From the NCBI RefSeq assembly GCF_001447385.1, contig NZ_LLWQ01000209.1, forward strand, positions 22,908 to 86,907: 64,000 nucleotides of DNA. Reading direction: 5' to 3'. A model generated the notes under the pieces. That model worked only from the letters and a program-made list of their open reading frames with translations. It did no database searches and was not told the origin of the DNA. Source of the DNA: Paracoccus sp. MKU1 (GTDB lineage: Bacteria > Pseudomonadota > Alphaproteobacteria > Rhodobacterales > Rhodobacteraceae). This document shows positions 17,226 through 25,811 of the stretch, piece by piece. A program made the translations under genes and the position numbers. The number at the start of each line of letters is the position of its first letter. The first letter of the stretch is position 1.

Positions 17226-18716
17226 ATGACATTGCATCCCGGGCTTTCCGCCGACGCCGCCAGCTTCATTGCCGGCCGGCATTTGCTGCTGATCGACGGG
17301 CAATGGGTTGCCCCGAGCGAGGGGCGGCGCTTCGATGTGTTCGATCCGGCGACGGGGGGCGTGGTTGCCGCCGCGTCCGAGGCCGGGACTGAGGATGTCG
17401 ATCTGGCGGTGGCGGCCGCGCGCCGGGCGTTGGAAGGCCCCTGGTCGCGCTTTTCGGGACCCGAGCGGGCGCGGCTGCTGATGCGCCTTGCCGACTTGAT
17501 CGAGGCGAACGGCGAACTGCTGGCCCAGGTCGAGGTGATCGACAATGGCAAGCCCCTGGCATTGGCGCGCGCGGGGATCTCCGGTGTTGCCGAGATGGTG
17601 CGCTATTTCGCCGGCTGGACGACCAAGCTGAATGGAGAAACCGTCAAGATCTCGTTGCCCGGCGAGTGGCACGCCTTCACCAGCCATGTGCCCATCGGCG
17701 TAGTGGCGCAGATCATCCCGTGGAACTTTCCGCTTTCCATGGCGATCTGGAAACTGGCGCCGGCCCTGGCAGTGGGCTGCACGGTGGTGCTCAAGCCCGC
17801 CGAGCAGACGCCGCTCAGCGCGATCAAGCTGGGCGAGTTGATCCTGGAGTCGGGGTTCCCGCCCGGCGTGGTGAACATCCTGACCGGTTTCGGTTCGGGT
17901 GCCGGCGCGGCGCTGGCGCGGCATCCCGGCGTGGACAAGGTGGCCTTTACCGGCTCGACCGGCACCGGCAAGAAGATCGTCGAGGCCGCGCTGGGGAACC
18001 TCAAAAAGGTCACGCTGGAACTGGGCGGAAAATCCCCGGTCTTCATTTTTCCTGATGCCGATATCGAAGCTGCGATCCAAGGGGCGGCAAACGCCATCTT
18101 TCTCAACAGCGGGCAGGTCTGTTCGGCCGGTTCGCGGCTTTACGTGCATGAGAGGATTTTCGATCAGGTGGTCGAGGGCGTTGCCGCGATAGGCGACGGC
18201 ATGAAGCTTGGGCATGGGCTGGACGCGGAAACGCAGCTGGGACCGCTTATCTCCGCAGTGCAGCGCGAGCGGGTTTCCGACTACATCGACAGCGGGCTGC
18301 ATGAAGGCGCCCGAATTGCCGGGTCGGGCGCCAAGGCGCAGAGCGAGGGATACTTCGTCGCGCCGACGGTTCTGGTCGATACGCGCCCCGAGATGCGCGT
18401 CGTCCGGGAAGAAATCTTCGGGCCGGTTCTGGTCACCCAGAAATTCGGCAACGAAGAGGATCTCGCCGCCTTGGCCCGCACCGCGAACGATACCGAGTAC
18501 GGGCTTTTCGCCGGCATCTGGACCTCGGATATCGGCCGGGCGCTCCGCTTCGCGCGGCAGATCCGGGCCGGGTCCGTCTCGGTGAATGCCCATATGGTCA
18601 ACGAGCCGGCGCTGCCCTTCGGCGGGTTCCGCCAGTCTGGATGGGGTCGCGAACGCGGGCGCGAGGTTCTGGAACTTTATACCGAGTTGCAGAGCGTGGC
18701 GGTCAGACTCGCTTGA
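17226..18716 (+). CDS. NAD(P)-dependent aldehyde dehydrogenase
   Basis: A 496-residue enzyme of the ALDH superfamily with general base Glu265 (LELGGKSP) and nucleophile Cys299 (NSGQVCSAGSR). PWNFPLSMAIWKLAPALA and FTGSTGTGKKI (cofactor site) are intact. It oxidises an aldehyde to a carboxylic acid. Its place between the P450 redox genes and a GMC alcohol oxidoreductase suggests stepwise oxidation of an alkyl or hydroxymethyl group: P450, alcohol dehydrogenase, then this enzyme. The acid could be passed to the CoA-transferase or ligase. Confidence 0.9.
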   Translation: MTLHPGLSADAASFIAGRHLLLIDGQWVAPSEGRRFDVFDPATGGVVAAASEAGTEDVDLAVAAARRALEGPWSRFSGPERARLLMRLADLIEANGELLAQVEVIDNGKPLALARAGISGVAEMVRYFAGWTTKLNGETVKISLPGEWHAFTSHVPIGVVAQIIPWNFPLSMAIWKLAPALAVGCTVVLKPAEQTPLSAIKLGELILESGFPPGVVNILTGFGSGAGAALARHPGVDKVAFTGSTGTGKKIVEAALGNLKKVTLELGGKSPVFIFPDADIEAAIQGAANAIFLNSGQVCSAGSRLYVHERIFDQVVEGVAAIGDGMKLGHGLDAETQLGPLISAVQRERVSDYIDSGLHEGARIAGSGAKAQSEGYFVAPTVLVDTRPEMRVVREEIFGPVLVTQKFGNEEDLAALARTANDTEYGLFAGIWTSDIGRALRFARQIRAGSVSVNAHMVNEPALPFGGFRQSGWGRERGREVLELYTELQSVAVRLA

Positions 18717-18745
18717 ACATGAATGCCCACAAGGCTGGGAGCAAG

Positions 18746-20458
18746 ATGTCGGAATACGATTTCATCATCGTCGGAGGCGGCTCGGCGGGCTGCGTCCTGG
18801 CCAATCGCCTGTCGGCGCAGGCCGCGAACCGGGTGCTGCTGTGCGAGGCCGGGCCGGATACGCCCGCGGGTGCGGTGCCGCCGGCGATCCTCGACAGCTA
18901 TCCGGGCACGGCCTATCTGAACCCGGGATTTCTCTGGCCTGATCTGATGGTCACCACCGAAGGTGTCGCCTCGTCCAACAGTGCGGTGGCGCCGCGGGCG
19001 CGCAAATACGAACAGGCGCGGATCATGGGCGGCGGCTCCTCGGTCAACGGCCAGTTCTTCAATCGCGGCGGTCCCTCGGATTACGACGAATGGGCGGCGC
19101 GCGGGGCGACCGGCTGGGACTGGGACTCGGTCCTGCCCTGGTTTCGCAAGGTCGAGACCGATCTCGATTTCGACGGGCCGCTGCACGGAAAGGACGGGCC
19201 GGTCCCGGTCCGGCGGATTTTCCCCGATGCCTGGCCCGGACATGCGAAGGCGCTGGCCGAAGCGATTGGCGAGCAGGGATACCGCTACCTGCCCGACCAG
19301 AACGGACCGTTCGAGGACGGCTATTTCCCCATCGCCATCTCGAACCGGGACGAGCGGCGGGTTTCCTCGGCCATGGCCTATCTGGACAACGCGACCCGGG
19401 CGCGCGCCAATCTTCACATCCGCCCGGAGGTAACGGTCAGCCGGCTGGTGTTCGACGCCGGGCGCTGCACCGGTATCTGCCTGGTCGGGCCGGACGGGCA
19501 GGAGGAGCAGCATCGCGCCGGAACCGTGATCCTCAGCGCTGGGGCGCTACAATCGCCGGCGATCCTGATGCGGTCGGGGATCGGACCCGCCGCGCATCTG
19601 GCCGAGAACGGGATCGAGCTGCGGCAGAACCTGCCCGGCGTGGGCCAGAACCTGATGGAACATCCCTCGATCGCGCTCGCTGCCTTCCTGCGCCGCGCCT
19701 CGCGGCTGAACGGCGGGCCAAGCCGGCGGCATATCTATATTGGCTGGCGCTATTCCTCGCAGATCGGCGGCGCGCCGGCCGGCGACATGTTCGTGGCCGG
19801 GGTGACCAAGACCTCATGGCACGCGGTGGGCGACCGGATCGGCACCATGTTGATGTATGTCAACAAGCCCTATTCCGACCGGGGCGCGGTGCGGCTGCGC
19901 GGGGCGGACTGGCGGGTGAACCCGGCTGTCGATTTCAACCTGCTCTCGGACAGCCGCGATCTGGACCGGCTGACGGACGGCTTTCGCCGCATGGCTGCCG
20001 TCCAGCTGAGCGCCGCGATGCAGGCGGCCACCGCCAACCCGTTCCCGGCCAGTTATTCTGAGAAGGTCCGCCAGATCGGTATGTTGAGCCGCAAGAACAA
20101 GCTGCTGACCGATACGCTTGCGACCCTGCTGGATGGGCCCGCGCCGCTGCGCGACTTCCTGATGCGGCGTGTGGTCGCCGGCGGCCCCGGCCTGCATGAG
20201 CTGCTTGCCGATCAGCAGGCATTGGAGACATTCGTGCGCGGCGCCTGCGTCGGGGTCTGGCACCCGTCCTGCACCTGCCGGATGGGGGCGGCCGACGATC
20301 CGCTGGCGGTGCTGGACCCGCAGGGCCGGGTGCGCGGCATCGACGGGCTGCGGGTCTGCGACGCCTCGATCTTTCCGGTGATCCCCTCGGGCAACATCAA
20401 TTTCCCGACCATGATGGCGGCCGAGAAGATCGCGCATTCCATCCTGTCGCGCGAGTAG
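18746..20458 (+). CDS. GMC-family FAD alcohol dehydrogenase
   Basis: A 570-residue glucose-methanol-choline oxidoreductase. The FAD-binding IIVGGGSAGCVLANRLS is at the N-terminus, with GGGSSVNGQFFNRG (GMC signature 1) and GALQSPAILMRSGIG (signature 2). The C-terminal WHPSCTCRMG and SGNINFPTMMAAEK carry the catalytic His and Asn pair. It oxidises primary alcohols (choline, polyethylene glycol and alkanol dehydrogenase relatives). The start at 18746 follows GGGAGC; longer in-frame starts overlap the aldehyde-dehydrogenase gene. It is the last gene of the operon and ends before a strong terminator. Confidence 0.9.
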   Translation: MSEYDFIIVGGGSAGCVLANRLSAQAANRVLLCEAGPDTPAGAVPPAILDSYPGTAYLNPGFLWPDLMVTTEGVASSNSAVAPRARKYEQARIMGGGSSVNGQFFNRGGPSDYDEWAARGATGWDWDSVLPWFRKVETDLDFDGPLHGKDGPVPVRRIFPDAWPGHAKALAEAIGEQGYRYLPDQNGPFEDGYFPIAISNRDERRVSSAMAYLDNATRARANLHIRPEVTVSRLVFDAGRCTGICLVGPDGQEEQHRAGTVILSAGALQSPAILMRSGIGPAAHLAENGIELRQNLPGVGQNLMEHPSIALAAFLRRASRLNGGPSRRHIYIGWRYSSQIGGAPAGDMFVAGVTKTSWHAVGDRIGTMLMYVNKPYSDRGAVRLRGADWRVNPAVDFNLLSDSRDLDRLTDGFRRMAAVQLSAAMQAATANPFPASYSEKVRQIGMLSRKNKLLTDTLATLLDGPAPLRDFLMRRVVAGGPGLHELLADQQALETFVRGACVGVWHPSCTCRMGAADDPLAVLDPQGRVRGIDGLRVCDASIFPVIPSGNINFPTMMAAEKIAHSILSRE

Positions 20459-20488
20459 GCCCGACCGATCCTGCTGTCATTCCTGGCG

Positions 20489-20512
20489 AGGCCCCGCAAA
20501 TTTGCGGGGCCT
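20489..20512. terminator. Perfect-palindrome bidirectional terminator
   Basis: A 24-bp perfect palindrome with half AGGCCCCGCAAA. It lies between the convergent GMC gene (ends 20458) and the lyase gene (ends 20522). It can fold on either strand and contains short A/T runs at its centre. Confidence 0.8.
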
Positions 20513-20521
20513 GCTGTCGTT

Positions 20522-21421
20522 TCAGGGCAGAACGGTGGCGATGATCGAGGCATCCAGGGCCTCGAACTCATGATAGCCGATGGTGTCATAGAGCTCGGCG
20601 CGGGTCTGCATCCGCTCCAGCATCGCCTTGGTGGCGCCGGTATCGCGAATCGTCGCGTAAAGCTCTTCCTGCGCGCGGGCGGCGACGCGCAGCGAACTGA
20701 CGGGCCAGATCACCATGCTGTAGCCCAGGTTCTGGAACTCCTGCGCCGTCAGGAAGGGCGTGCGGCCGAACTCGGTCATGTTGGCCAGAAGCGGCGCGTC
20801 CACCTGCCGGGCGAATTCGCGGAACATCTCGGGCGTGGTCAGCGCCTCGGGGAAGATCGCATCCGCCCCCGCCTCGAGATAGAGCTTCGCGCGGGCCACA
20901 GCGCCCTCCATGCCCTCGCTGGCGGCAGCATCGGTGCGAGCGACGATGTAGAGATGCCGACGCGCCTTGGCCGCCGCAGCGATCTTGGCGGCCATGTCCT
21001 GCGGCGTGGCCAGCTTCTTGTCGTTCAGGTGGCCGCATTTCTTCGGCAGCAACTGGTCTTCCAGATGCACGGCCGCCGCGCCAGCCTCCTCGAAGGCGCG
21101 GACCATCTGCATGACGTTCAGCGCCTCGCCATAGCCGGTGTCGCCATCGACCAGAACCGGCAGCCCCGAGGCGCGCGTGGCCTGCCGGATGAAGAAGCAG
21201 ACATCCTCGACCGAGATGATGCCAAGATCCGGCAGGCCCATGGATGCGCTCATCGCCGCCCCGGACAGATAGGCCGCCTGGAAGCCCGCGCGCCTGACCT
21301 GGATCGCGGCCAGGCCGTTATGCGCGCCCGGCAGTTGCAGGATGTCCTGCGCCTCGACAAGGGCGCGAAAGCGTTCGCCGGCGGGCGTCGTCTCGAGACT
21401 GCCGGCAACCAGATAAGTCAT
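20522..21421 (-). CDS. 2-methylisocitrate-lyase-like (ICL/PEP-mutase) enzyme
   Basis: A 299-residue TIM-barrel lyase. AGFQAAYLSGAAMSASMGLP, LVDGDTGYGEALNV, VHLEDQLLPKKCGH with the catalytic Cys of KKCGH, and IVARTDA match PrpB and 2,3-dimethylmalate lyase. It cleaves a methyl-branched malate or isocitrate derivative into pyruvate (or glyoxylate) and a second acid. A frame reading far upstream is an artefact of the opposite strand; the ATG at 21421 gives the normal N-terminus. No prpC or prpD is nearby, so propionate catabolism through methylcitrate is not implied. Shared control with the CoA-transferase operon at operator 5 points to a role in this pathway. Confidence 0.85.
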   Translation of the reverse strand: MTYLVAGSLETTPAGERFRALVEAQDILQLPGAHNGLAAIQVRRAGFQAAYLSGAAMSASMGLPDLGIISVEDVCFFIRQATRASGLPVLVDGDTGYGEALNVMQMVRAFEEAGAAAVHLEDQLLPKKCGHLNDKKLATPQDMAAKIAAAAKARRHLYIVARTDAAASEGMEGAVARAKLYLEAGADAIFPEALTTPEMFREFARQVDAPLLANMTEFGRTPFLTAQEFQNLGYSMVIWPVSSLRVAARAQEELYATIRDTGATKAMLERMQTRAELYDTIGYHEFEALDASIIATVLP

Positions 21422-21473
21422 GGTGTTCCCCTTCCTGGCCAAGAGCGGCCGAAGCAAATCATGCGAATGAGAC

Positions 21474-21515
21474 TTTACAACACGAACAGGGCAAAGTATC
21501 AATGGTTCATCCAAT
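21474..21515. promoter_or_regulatory. Overlapping divergent promoters with operator 5
   Basis: On the plus strand TTTACA (21474-21479), 17 bp, TATCAA (21497-21502). The same hexamers read on the minus strand as TTGATA, 17 bp, TGTAAA. One 29-bp segment therefore provides both divergent promoters. AATGGTTCATCCAAT (21501-21515) overlaps the plus -10 and the minus -35, so a single bound repressor would block both. Confidence 0.7.
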
Positions 21516-21535
21516 GAAGTAAATCGGAATCGAAG

Positions 21536-22675
21536 ATGACGATCGAAAGCCCCACGACCGCCGACCGCCCCTTGAGCGGGATCACAGTGATCGAAACCTC
21601 GAGTTTCCTGACCGGCCCATTTGCGTCGATGATGCTGTCGGACCTGGGGGCGGACGTCATCAAGGTGGAACCCCCGGGGGGCGACGGCTTCCGCCGATTC
21701 GGCCACAATCGCGACGGGTTCGGCGCCTCTTGGACCAACGCCAACCGCGGCAAGCGCAGCATCGTCATCGACCTGAAGACGGCCGAGGGCTTGGCCCGGC
21801 TGAAGCGGTTGCTGAAGACCGCCGATGTGCTCATCGAGAACTGGCGTCCGCGCGTTTCCGAGTCGCTGGGCCTGGGCGAGAATGTGGTGCGCGAACTCAA
21901 TCCGAGGCTGATCCGGCTGTCGATCAACGGCTTCGGCAAGAGCGGTGCGCTGGCCAATGCCCCGGCATTCGACTCTCTGATCCAGGGCCGCACCGGGATC
22001 GTTGCCTCCGAGGGGCGCAATGGGACACCCGCCGTCACACCCTTCAACATGGTCGACAAGGTGACCGGCACCTTCGGGGCCCAGGCAATCCTGGCCGCGC
22101 TCTACGAGCGCGAGCGCACGGGCAAGGGCGCGGTGATCCAGCTGCCGATGCTGGACGTGATGGGCTATTTCAACTTCCCCGACATGTTCCAGCACCGGAC
22201 CTTCGAGAACGACCGCAGCGACTGGAAGCCGCCGGCGTCGCAGGTTCTTGCGACCTCGGACGGATATGTCGTGATCTCGCCCGCGAACGGGCAGCAGATG
22301 TCCAAGACCCTCAATGCCATCGAACGCCCCGAATGGAAGGAGGATTTCAAGCGGATGCCCGACCCCGTTGCCATGGCGAACGAGTTCTTCCGCCGTGTCG
22401 GCGAGGTGGTCGCGCAGAAGGATACTGAACATTGGCTGCGCGTCTTTGCCGAGCGGGATGTGCCGGCAGCCCCGGTGTTCAGCCTCGACGAGTTCCTTGA
22501 GGATGCGCAGGTGGCCCATAACCGGATCTTCAACGAGGTCGACTCGCATGTCGGCCCGATCCGCACCGCGCGGCATCCTGCCATTTTCGATGACCGGCTG
22601 ATGACGGCGCGCTCGGGTCCGCCGGCCATCGGCGAACACGATGTCGAGATCGCCCCGGCTGGAGGTGAGGTATGA
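21536..22675 (+). CDS. CaiB/BaiF (class III) CoA-transferase 2
   Basis: A 379-residue second family III CoA-transferase, clearly different from the first. It has LSGITVIETSSFLTGPFASM, ADVIKVEPPGGDGF, the active-site Asp146 in NAPAFDSLIQG, and the PAIGEHDVEI tail. Relatives include succinyl-CoA:citramalate, succinyl-CoA:mesaconate and formyl-CoA transferases. It begins a long plus-strand operon. Its stop overlaps the next ATG (ATGA), so it is coupled to the fumarylacetoacetate-hydrolase-family gene. It may activate a dicarboxylic ring-cleavage product; that is inferred from its neighbours. Confidence 0.88.
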   Translation: MTIESPTTADRPLSGITVIETSSFLTGPFASMMLSDLGADVIKVEPPGGDGFRRFGHNRDGFGASWTNANRGKRSIVIDLKTAEGLARLKRLLKTADVLIENWRPRVSESLGLGENVVRELNPRLIRLSINGFGKSGALANAPAFDSLIQGRTGIVASEGRNGTPAVTPFNMVDKVTGTFGAQAILAALYERERTGKGAVIQLPMLDVMGYFNFPDMFQHRTFENDRSDWKPPASQVLATSDGYVVISPANGQQMSKTLNAIERPEWKEDFKRMPDPVAMANEFFRRVGEVVAQKDTEHWLRVFAERDVPAAPVFSLDEFLEDAQVAHNRIFNEVDSHVGPIRTARHPAIFDDRLMTARSGPPAIGEHDVEIAPAGGEV

Positions 22676-23571
22676 AGCTTGTCAGCTTTGACGGTGGCCG
22701 TATCGGGGTCGTTCTGGAAGAGGGGATCGTTGACATCACCGCTCTGTCCGGCGTTCCGGCCGGGAGCTGGCCGCCCGTGGGGATGGTTCGGCTAATTGCG
22801 GATTTCGACGGCCTGCGCGATCTCATTGCCGAAGCCGTCGCCGGAGGGCCGCGCCTCGACCCGGCCCAGCTGCGGCTCGAGGCGCCGGTGCAATGGCCCA
22901 ACAAGCTGATCGCCTATCCGGCGAATTACCTGGCCCATATCGAGGAGCAGATCACCTCGAAGGTCGGGCTGATCTCAACCTTCAAGGCCAGCGGTCAGGG
23001 CTTCTTCCTGAAGGCCAATTCCAGTCTGAGCGGCCCGTCCGATCCCATCGTCCTGCCGGCCTTGCCGGATCGTGACATTCACCATGAATGCGAGCTGGCG
23101 GTGATCATCGGCAAGGGCGGGCGCGATATTCCCCGTGACCGGGCGATGGAGCATGTCTTCGGCTATTCCTGCCTGCTCGACATGGTGGTACGCGGCCGCG
23201 AAGAGCGGGTGATGCGCAAATCCTTCGACACGTTCTGTCCGCTTGGTCCGCATATCGTTACCGCCGACGAGATCGCCGATCATGCTGCGATAGACCTTGA
23301 GCTGCGTGTGAACGGCGAGCTGCGCCAGCAGGCCAGAACGCGGGATCTGATTGTCGATATTCCCGAGATGATCGCCATGGCATCTTCGGTTATGACGCTT
23401 TGCCCGGGCGATATCATCGCCAGCGGCACGCCCGCAGGCGTGGGGCCGGTGGTCGGTGGGGACGTGGTGACCATCTCGATCCGCGGGGTGGGAGAGATGA
23501 GCCTGCCCGTGGTTCAAGGGGCCGCCGGAGGCCATTCGGTCTGGGACAAGCGCGAGGCGTTGCCCGCCTAG
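22672..23571 (+). CDS. Fumarylacetoacetate hydrolase family C-C hydrolase
   Basis: A 299-residue FAH-fold enzyme. The metal-binding region DIHHECELAVIIGKGGRDI has the conserved acidic residues, the substrate loop reads GFFLKANSSLSGPSD, and the C-terminal part reads CPGDIIASGTPAGVGP. Family members hydrolyse fumarylpyruvate (gentisate route), fumarylacetoacetate or 2-oxohept-3-enedioate, or decarboxylate oxaloacetate-like acids. With a gentisate-type dioxygenase in the same regulon, fumaryl- or maleylpyruvate hydrolase is the best guess. No maleylpyruvate isomerase gene was seen in the window. Confidence 0.85.
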   Translation: MKLVSFDGGRIGVVLEEGIVDITALSGVPAGSWPPVGMVRLIADFDGLRDLIAEAVAGGPRLDPAQLRLEAPVQWPNKLIAYPANYLAHIEEQITSKVGLISTFKASGQGFFLKANSSLSGPSDPIVLPALPDRDIHHECELAVIIGKGGRDIPRDRAMEHVFGYSCLLDMVVRGREERVMRKSFDTFCPLGPHIVTADEIADHAAIDLELRVNGELRQQARTRDLIVDIPEMIAMASSVMTLCPGDIIASGTPAGVGPVVGGDVVTISIRGVGEMSLPVVQGAAGGHSVWDKREALPA

Positions 23572-23641
23572 AGAAAGCGCCGGAAGCCCGCGCGTGGATG
23601 CGGACCCGGCACTACAGATTGTGTCATCGAGGGAGGAGCGA

Positions 23642-24853
23642 ATGACAAGGATAGGGGAAGGGCTGCTGAAGACCAGCAGTCTGGCGATTGCGATAACCGC
23701 CCTCATGGCCGGTTCGGCGTTATCCAAGGATGCGATCCGCATCTGCTCGATCGATGATCGCAGCGGTGCGGCGGCGGATACCGGCAATGAAAGCTATCGC
23801 GGCCTCAAGATGGCGGTGGAAGCTGCGAACGCTGCGGGCGGCATCAGCGGCCACATGATCGAGATGATCGAATATGACGGCAAGACCGACCCTCAGCTCT
23901 CTGCAAGCTTTGCCGCGCGTTGCGCCGAGGACGACAATGCGCTGCTGATCGTTGGCGGCAATCCCGCCGGTCCTGCGGCAGCGATCCTGCCCATTGCCGA
24001 TGAATACGACATTCCCTTCTTCATGTTGTCCGCGGGCACCGACAACCTGACCGACAATCCGGCGCCCTGGCTTTTCCGCTTCGGACCGCGCAACGCCCAG
24101 GACGCAATCGCCTACGCCCAGCTTCTGGATGAGCAGGGCTTCAAGAAGGTCGCGCTGATCTACAACACGCTGCCCTTCGGTCTGGACAGCGCCGCTGCCG
24201 CGCGCGAGCATCTTGCAGAACATGGCATCTCGGTCGTTGCTGAGGAGGGATATGATATCGCGGCGACCGATCTTTCGCCGCAGGTACTGAACCTGAAGGC
24301 CTCGGATGCGGAGGCGGTCCTGGTCTTCCCCTATCCCGCCGATGGCGCACGGGTGCTGAAGACGCTGGATCAGTTGCAGGTGGGCAAGCCCGTGATCGTC
24401 AGCCGCAGCGCACTACTGAAGACCCTGCGCGAGATCGCTGGGCCGGCCAGCGACGGCATTCTGATCCCGAACACCGTGGACACCGCGCGCGAGGATGTCC
24501 AGGCGTTCTTCCAGGCCTATGAGAAGGCCTATGGCGAGGAGACGCAGCCGACTCTTTATCCGGTGATCGGTTATGATGCCGGCATGATTGCGCTTCAGGT
24601 CATGGCCCGTCCCGAGGTCGTGGAGGCGATCGAGAGCGGCGACATCCAGGCTGCGCGCACTGCCTTGCGCGACGGCGTGCTTGCCCAGGCCGAGTTCAAG
24701 GGACTGCAAGGCAAAGAAGCAGCCAGCTACAGTTTCGCCGACGACAAGCGGCACGGCTCGCCCGACCAGGATTGGTTCACCTTCACGACCGTTGCGAATG
24801 GCGGGGTCGATCTGGTGCCCCCCGATCTGAGCAAGTTCGTCCCGGCGCGCTGA
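23642..24853 (+). CDS. Branched-chain-type ABC substrate-binding protein (copy 2)
   Basis: A LivJ-like periplasmic binding protein of 403 residues. Its signal peptide (MTRIGEGLLKTSSLAIAITA and following) ends near ALSKDAIRICSIDDRSG. The ATG at 23642 follows GGGAGGAG. It is strongly similar along its full length to the protein at 6738; shared blocks include IEYDGKTDPQL, FGPRNAQDA, TDLSPQVLN/ADLSPQVLN and ETQPTLYPVIGYD-like sequence. It precedes the permease and ATPase genes, so it is the operon's own receptor. Having two receptors for one transporter suggests two related ligands. Confidence 0.92.
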   Translation: MTRIGEGLLKTSSLAIAITALMAGSALSKDAIRICSIDDRSGAAADTGNESYRGLKMAVEAANAAGGISGHMIEMIEYDGKTDPQLSASFAARCAEDDNALLIVGGNPAGPAAAILPIADEYDIPFFMLSAGTDNLTDNPAPWLFRFGPRNAQDAIAYAQLLDEQGFKKVALIYNTLPFGLDSAAAAREHLAEHGISVVAEEGYDIAATDLSPQVLNLKASDAEAVLVFPYPADGARVLKTLDQLQVGKPVIVSRSALLKTLREIAGPASDGILIPNTVDTAREDVQAFFQAYEKAYGEETQPTLYPVIGYDAGMIALQVMARPEVVEAIESGDIQAARTALRDGVLAQAEFKGLQGKEAASYSFADDKRHGSPDQDWFTFTTVANGGVDLVPPDLSKFVPAR

Positions 24854-24863
24854 CTGACTCCGA

Positions 24864-24893
24864 CGGCCTCCGCGATCCCGGTCGCGGAGGCCG
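24864..24893 (+). other. Strong hairpin between binding protein and permease genes
   Basis: A perfect 12-bp stem, CGGCCTCCGCGA / TCGCGGAGGCCG, with loop TCCCGG and no T-run. In ABC operons a hairpin at this place usually protects the binding-protein mRNA and lowers the amount of permease message. Confidence 0.75.
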
Positions 24894-24924
24894 CCCAAAT
24901 CCAACCAAGAAGGGAGGCCGTTAC

Positions 24925-25806
24925 ATGGACAAGTTCAGTGTCCTGCTTTTCTCGGGTCTTACGAATGGCAGTGTCTACGGCCTCGTCGGACTTTCGCTTT
25001 CGCTGATCTATGGCGCCAACCGCGTGATCAATTTCGCCCAGGGCGAATTCGTGATGATCGGCACCATGTCTGCGATCCTTTTCATGGCAACCTACAACCT
25101 GCCGCTTCCGGTGGCGCTGGTCCTGACGCTGGGCGTTGTGCTGGCCATGGCGCTTGCTCTTGAGTTCGCCGTGTATCTTCCGCTGCGCAAGCGTGATGCT
25201 CCGCCCTTGACCATCATGATCGGAACGATGGCCTTCGCCATCACCACCATGGGCGTGGCACTTCTTATCTGGGGTCCCAACCAGCTTTCCGTGCCCAACA
25301 TCCTGCCGATGGAGCCCATGACCGTGGGTCCGCTGATCACCAACTGGCAGCAGCTTGCGATCATCAGTTCCTTCGTGGCCTTTCTGGGGCTCACCTGGTT
25401 CATCCTCTATCGCACGTCCTTCGGTCTGGCGATCCGTGCCACCGGCGTGGATCCCAAGGTGGCCCTGCTGATGGGCATTCGTTCGGACCGGATCGTGCGT
25501 TTCGCCTTTCTGTTCAGCGCCACGGTGAGCGGCCTTGCCGGCGTGCTGATCGGGCCGCTGCTCGGCGGGCAGATCTCCATCGGTTTGGCCTTGACGGTCA
25601 AGGGCTTCATGGCGGCCATTCTCGGCGGTCTTGGCAGCCCCTTCGCGGCTGCGGCCGGCGGCCTGGCCATCGGCGTCGCCGAAGCGATGATCGCCGGCTA
25701 TGGCAACAGCCTTTACGCCGAGCCGATCATTTTTCTTATCATTCTCATGGTCCTGTTCGTGCGGCCCTACGGCCTGCTCGGGGACTTCGAAGCCGCCCGG
25801 AGGTAA
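24925..25806 (+). CDS. livH: ABC transporter permease, LivH type
   Basis: A 293-residue inner-membrane permease with about eight hydrophobic segments. The LivH N-terminus GLTNGSVYGLVGLSLSLIYGANRVINFAQGEF is intact, as is the cytoplasmic coupling region near FGLAIRATGVDPKVALLMGI. AGGGAGG lies before the ATG at 24925; a longer in-frame start would overlap the binding-protein gene. It pairs with the LivM-type permease that starts 5 bases after it. HAAT-family systems of this kind import branched-chain amino acids, amides or aromatic acids. Confidence 0.9.
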   Translation: MDKFSVLLFSGLTNGSVYGLVGLSLSLIYGANRVINFAQGEFVMIGTMSAILFMATYNLPLPVALVLTLGVVLAMALALEFAVYLPLRKRDAPPLTIMIGTMAFAITTMGVALLIWGPNQLSVPNILPMEPMTVGPLITNWQQLAIISSFVAFLGLTWFILYRTSFGLAIRATGVDPKVALLMGIRSDRIVRFAFLFSATVSGLAGVLIGPLLGGQISIGLALTVKGFMAAILGGLGSPFAAAAGGLAIGVAEAMIAGYGNSLYAEPIIFLIILMVLFVRPYGLLGDFEAARR

Positions 25807-25811
25807 GCGAG

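Noticed and set aside
21422..22639. Upstream extension of the lyase frame to about 700 residues
   Set aside because: The extra part is antisense to the CoA-transferase gene and has no family sequence. The ATG at 21421 gives the normal N-terminus.
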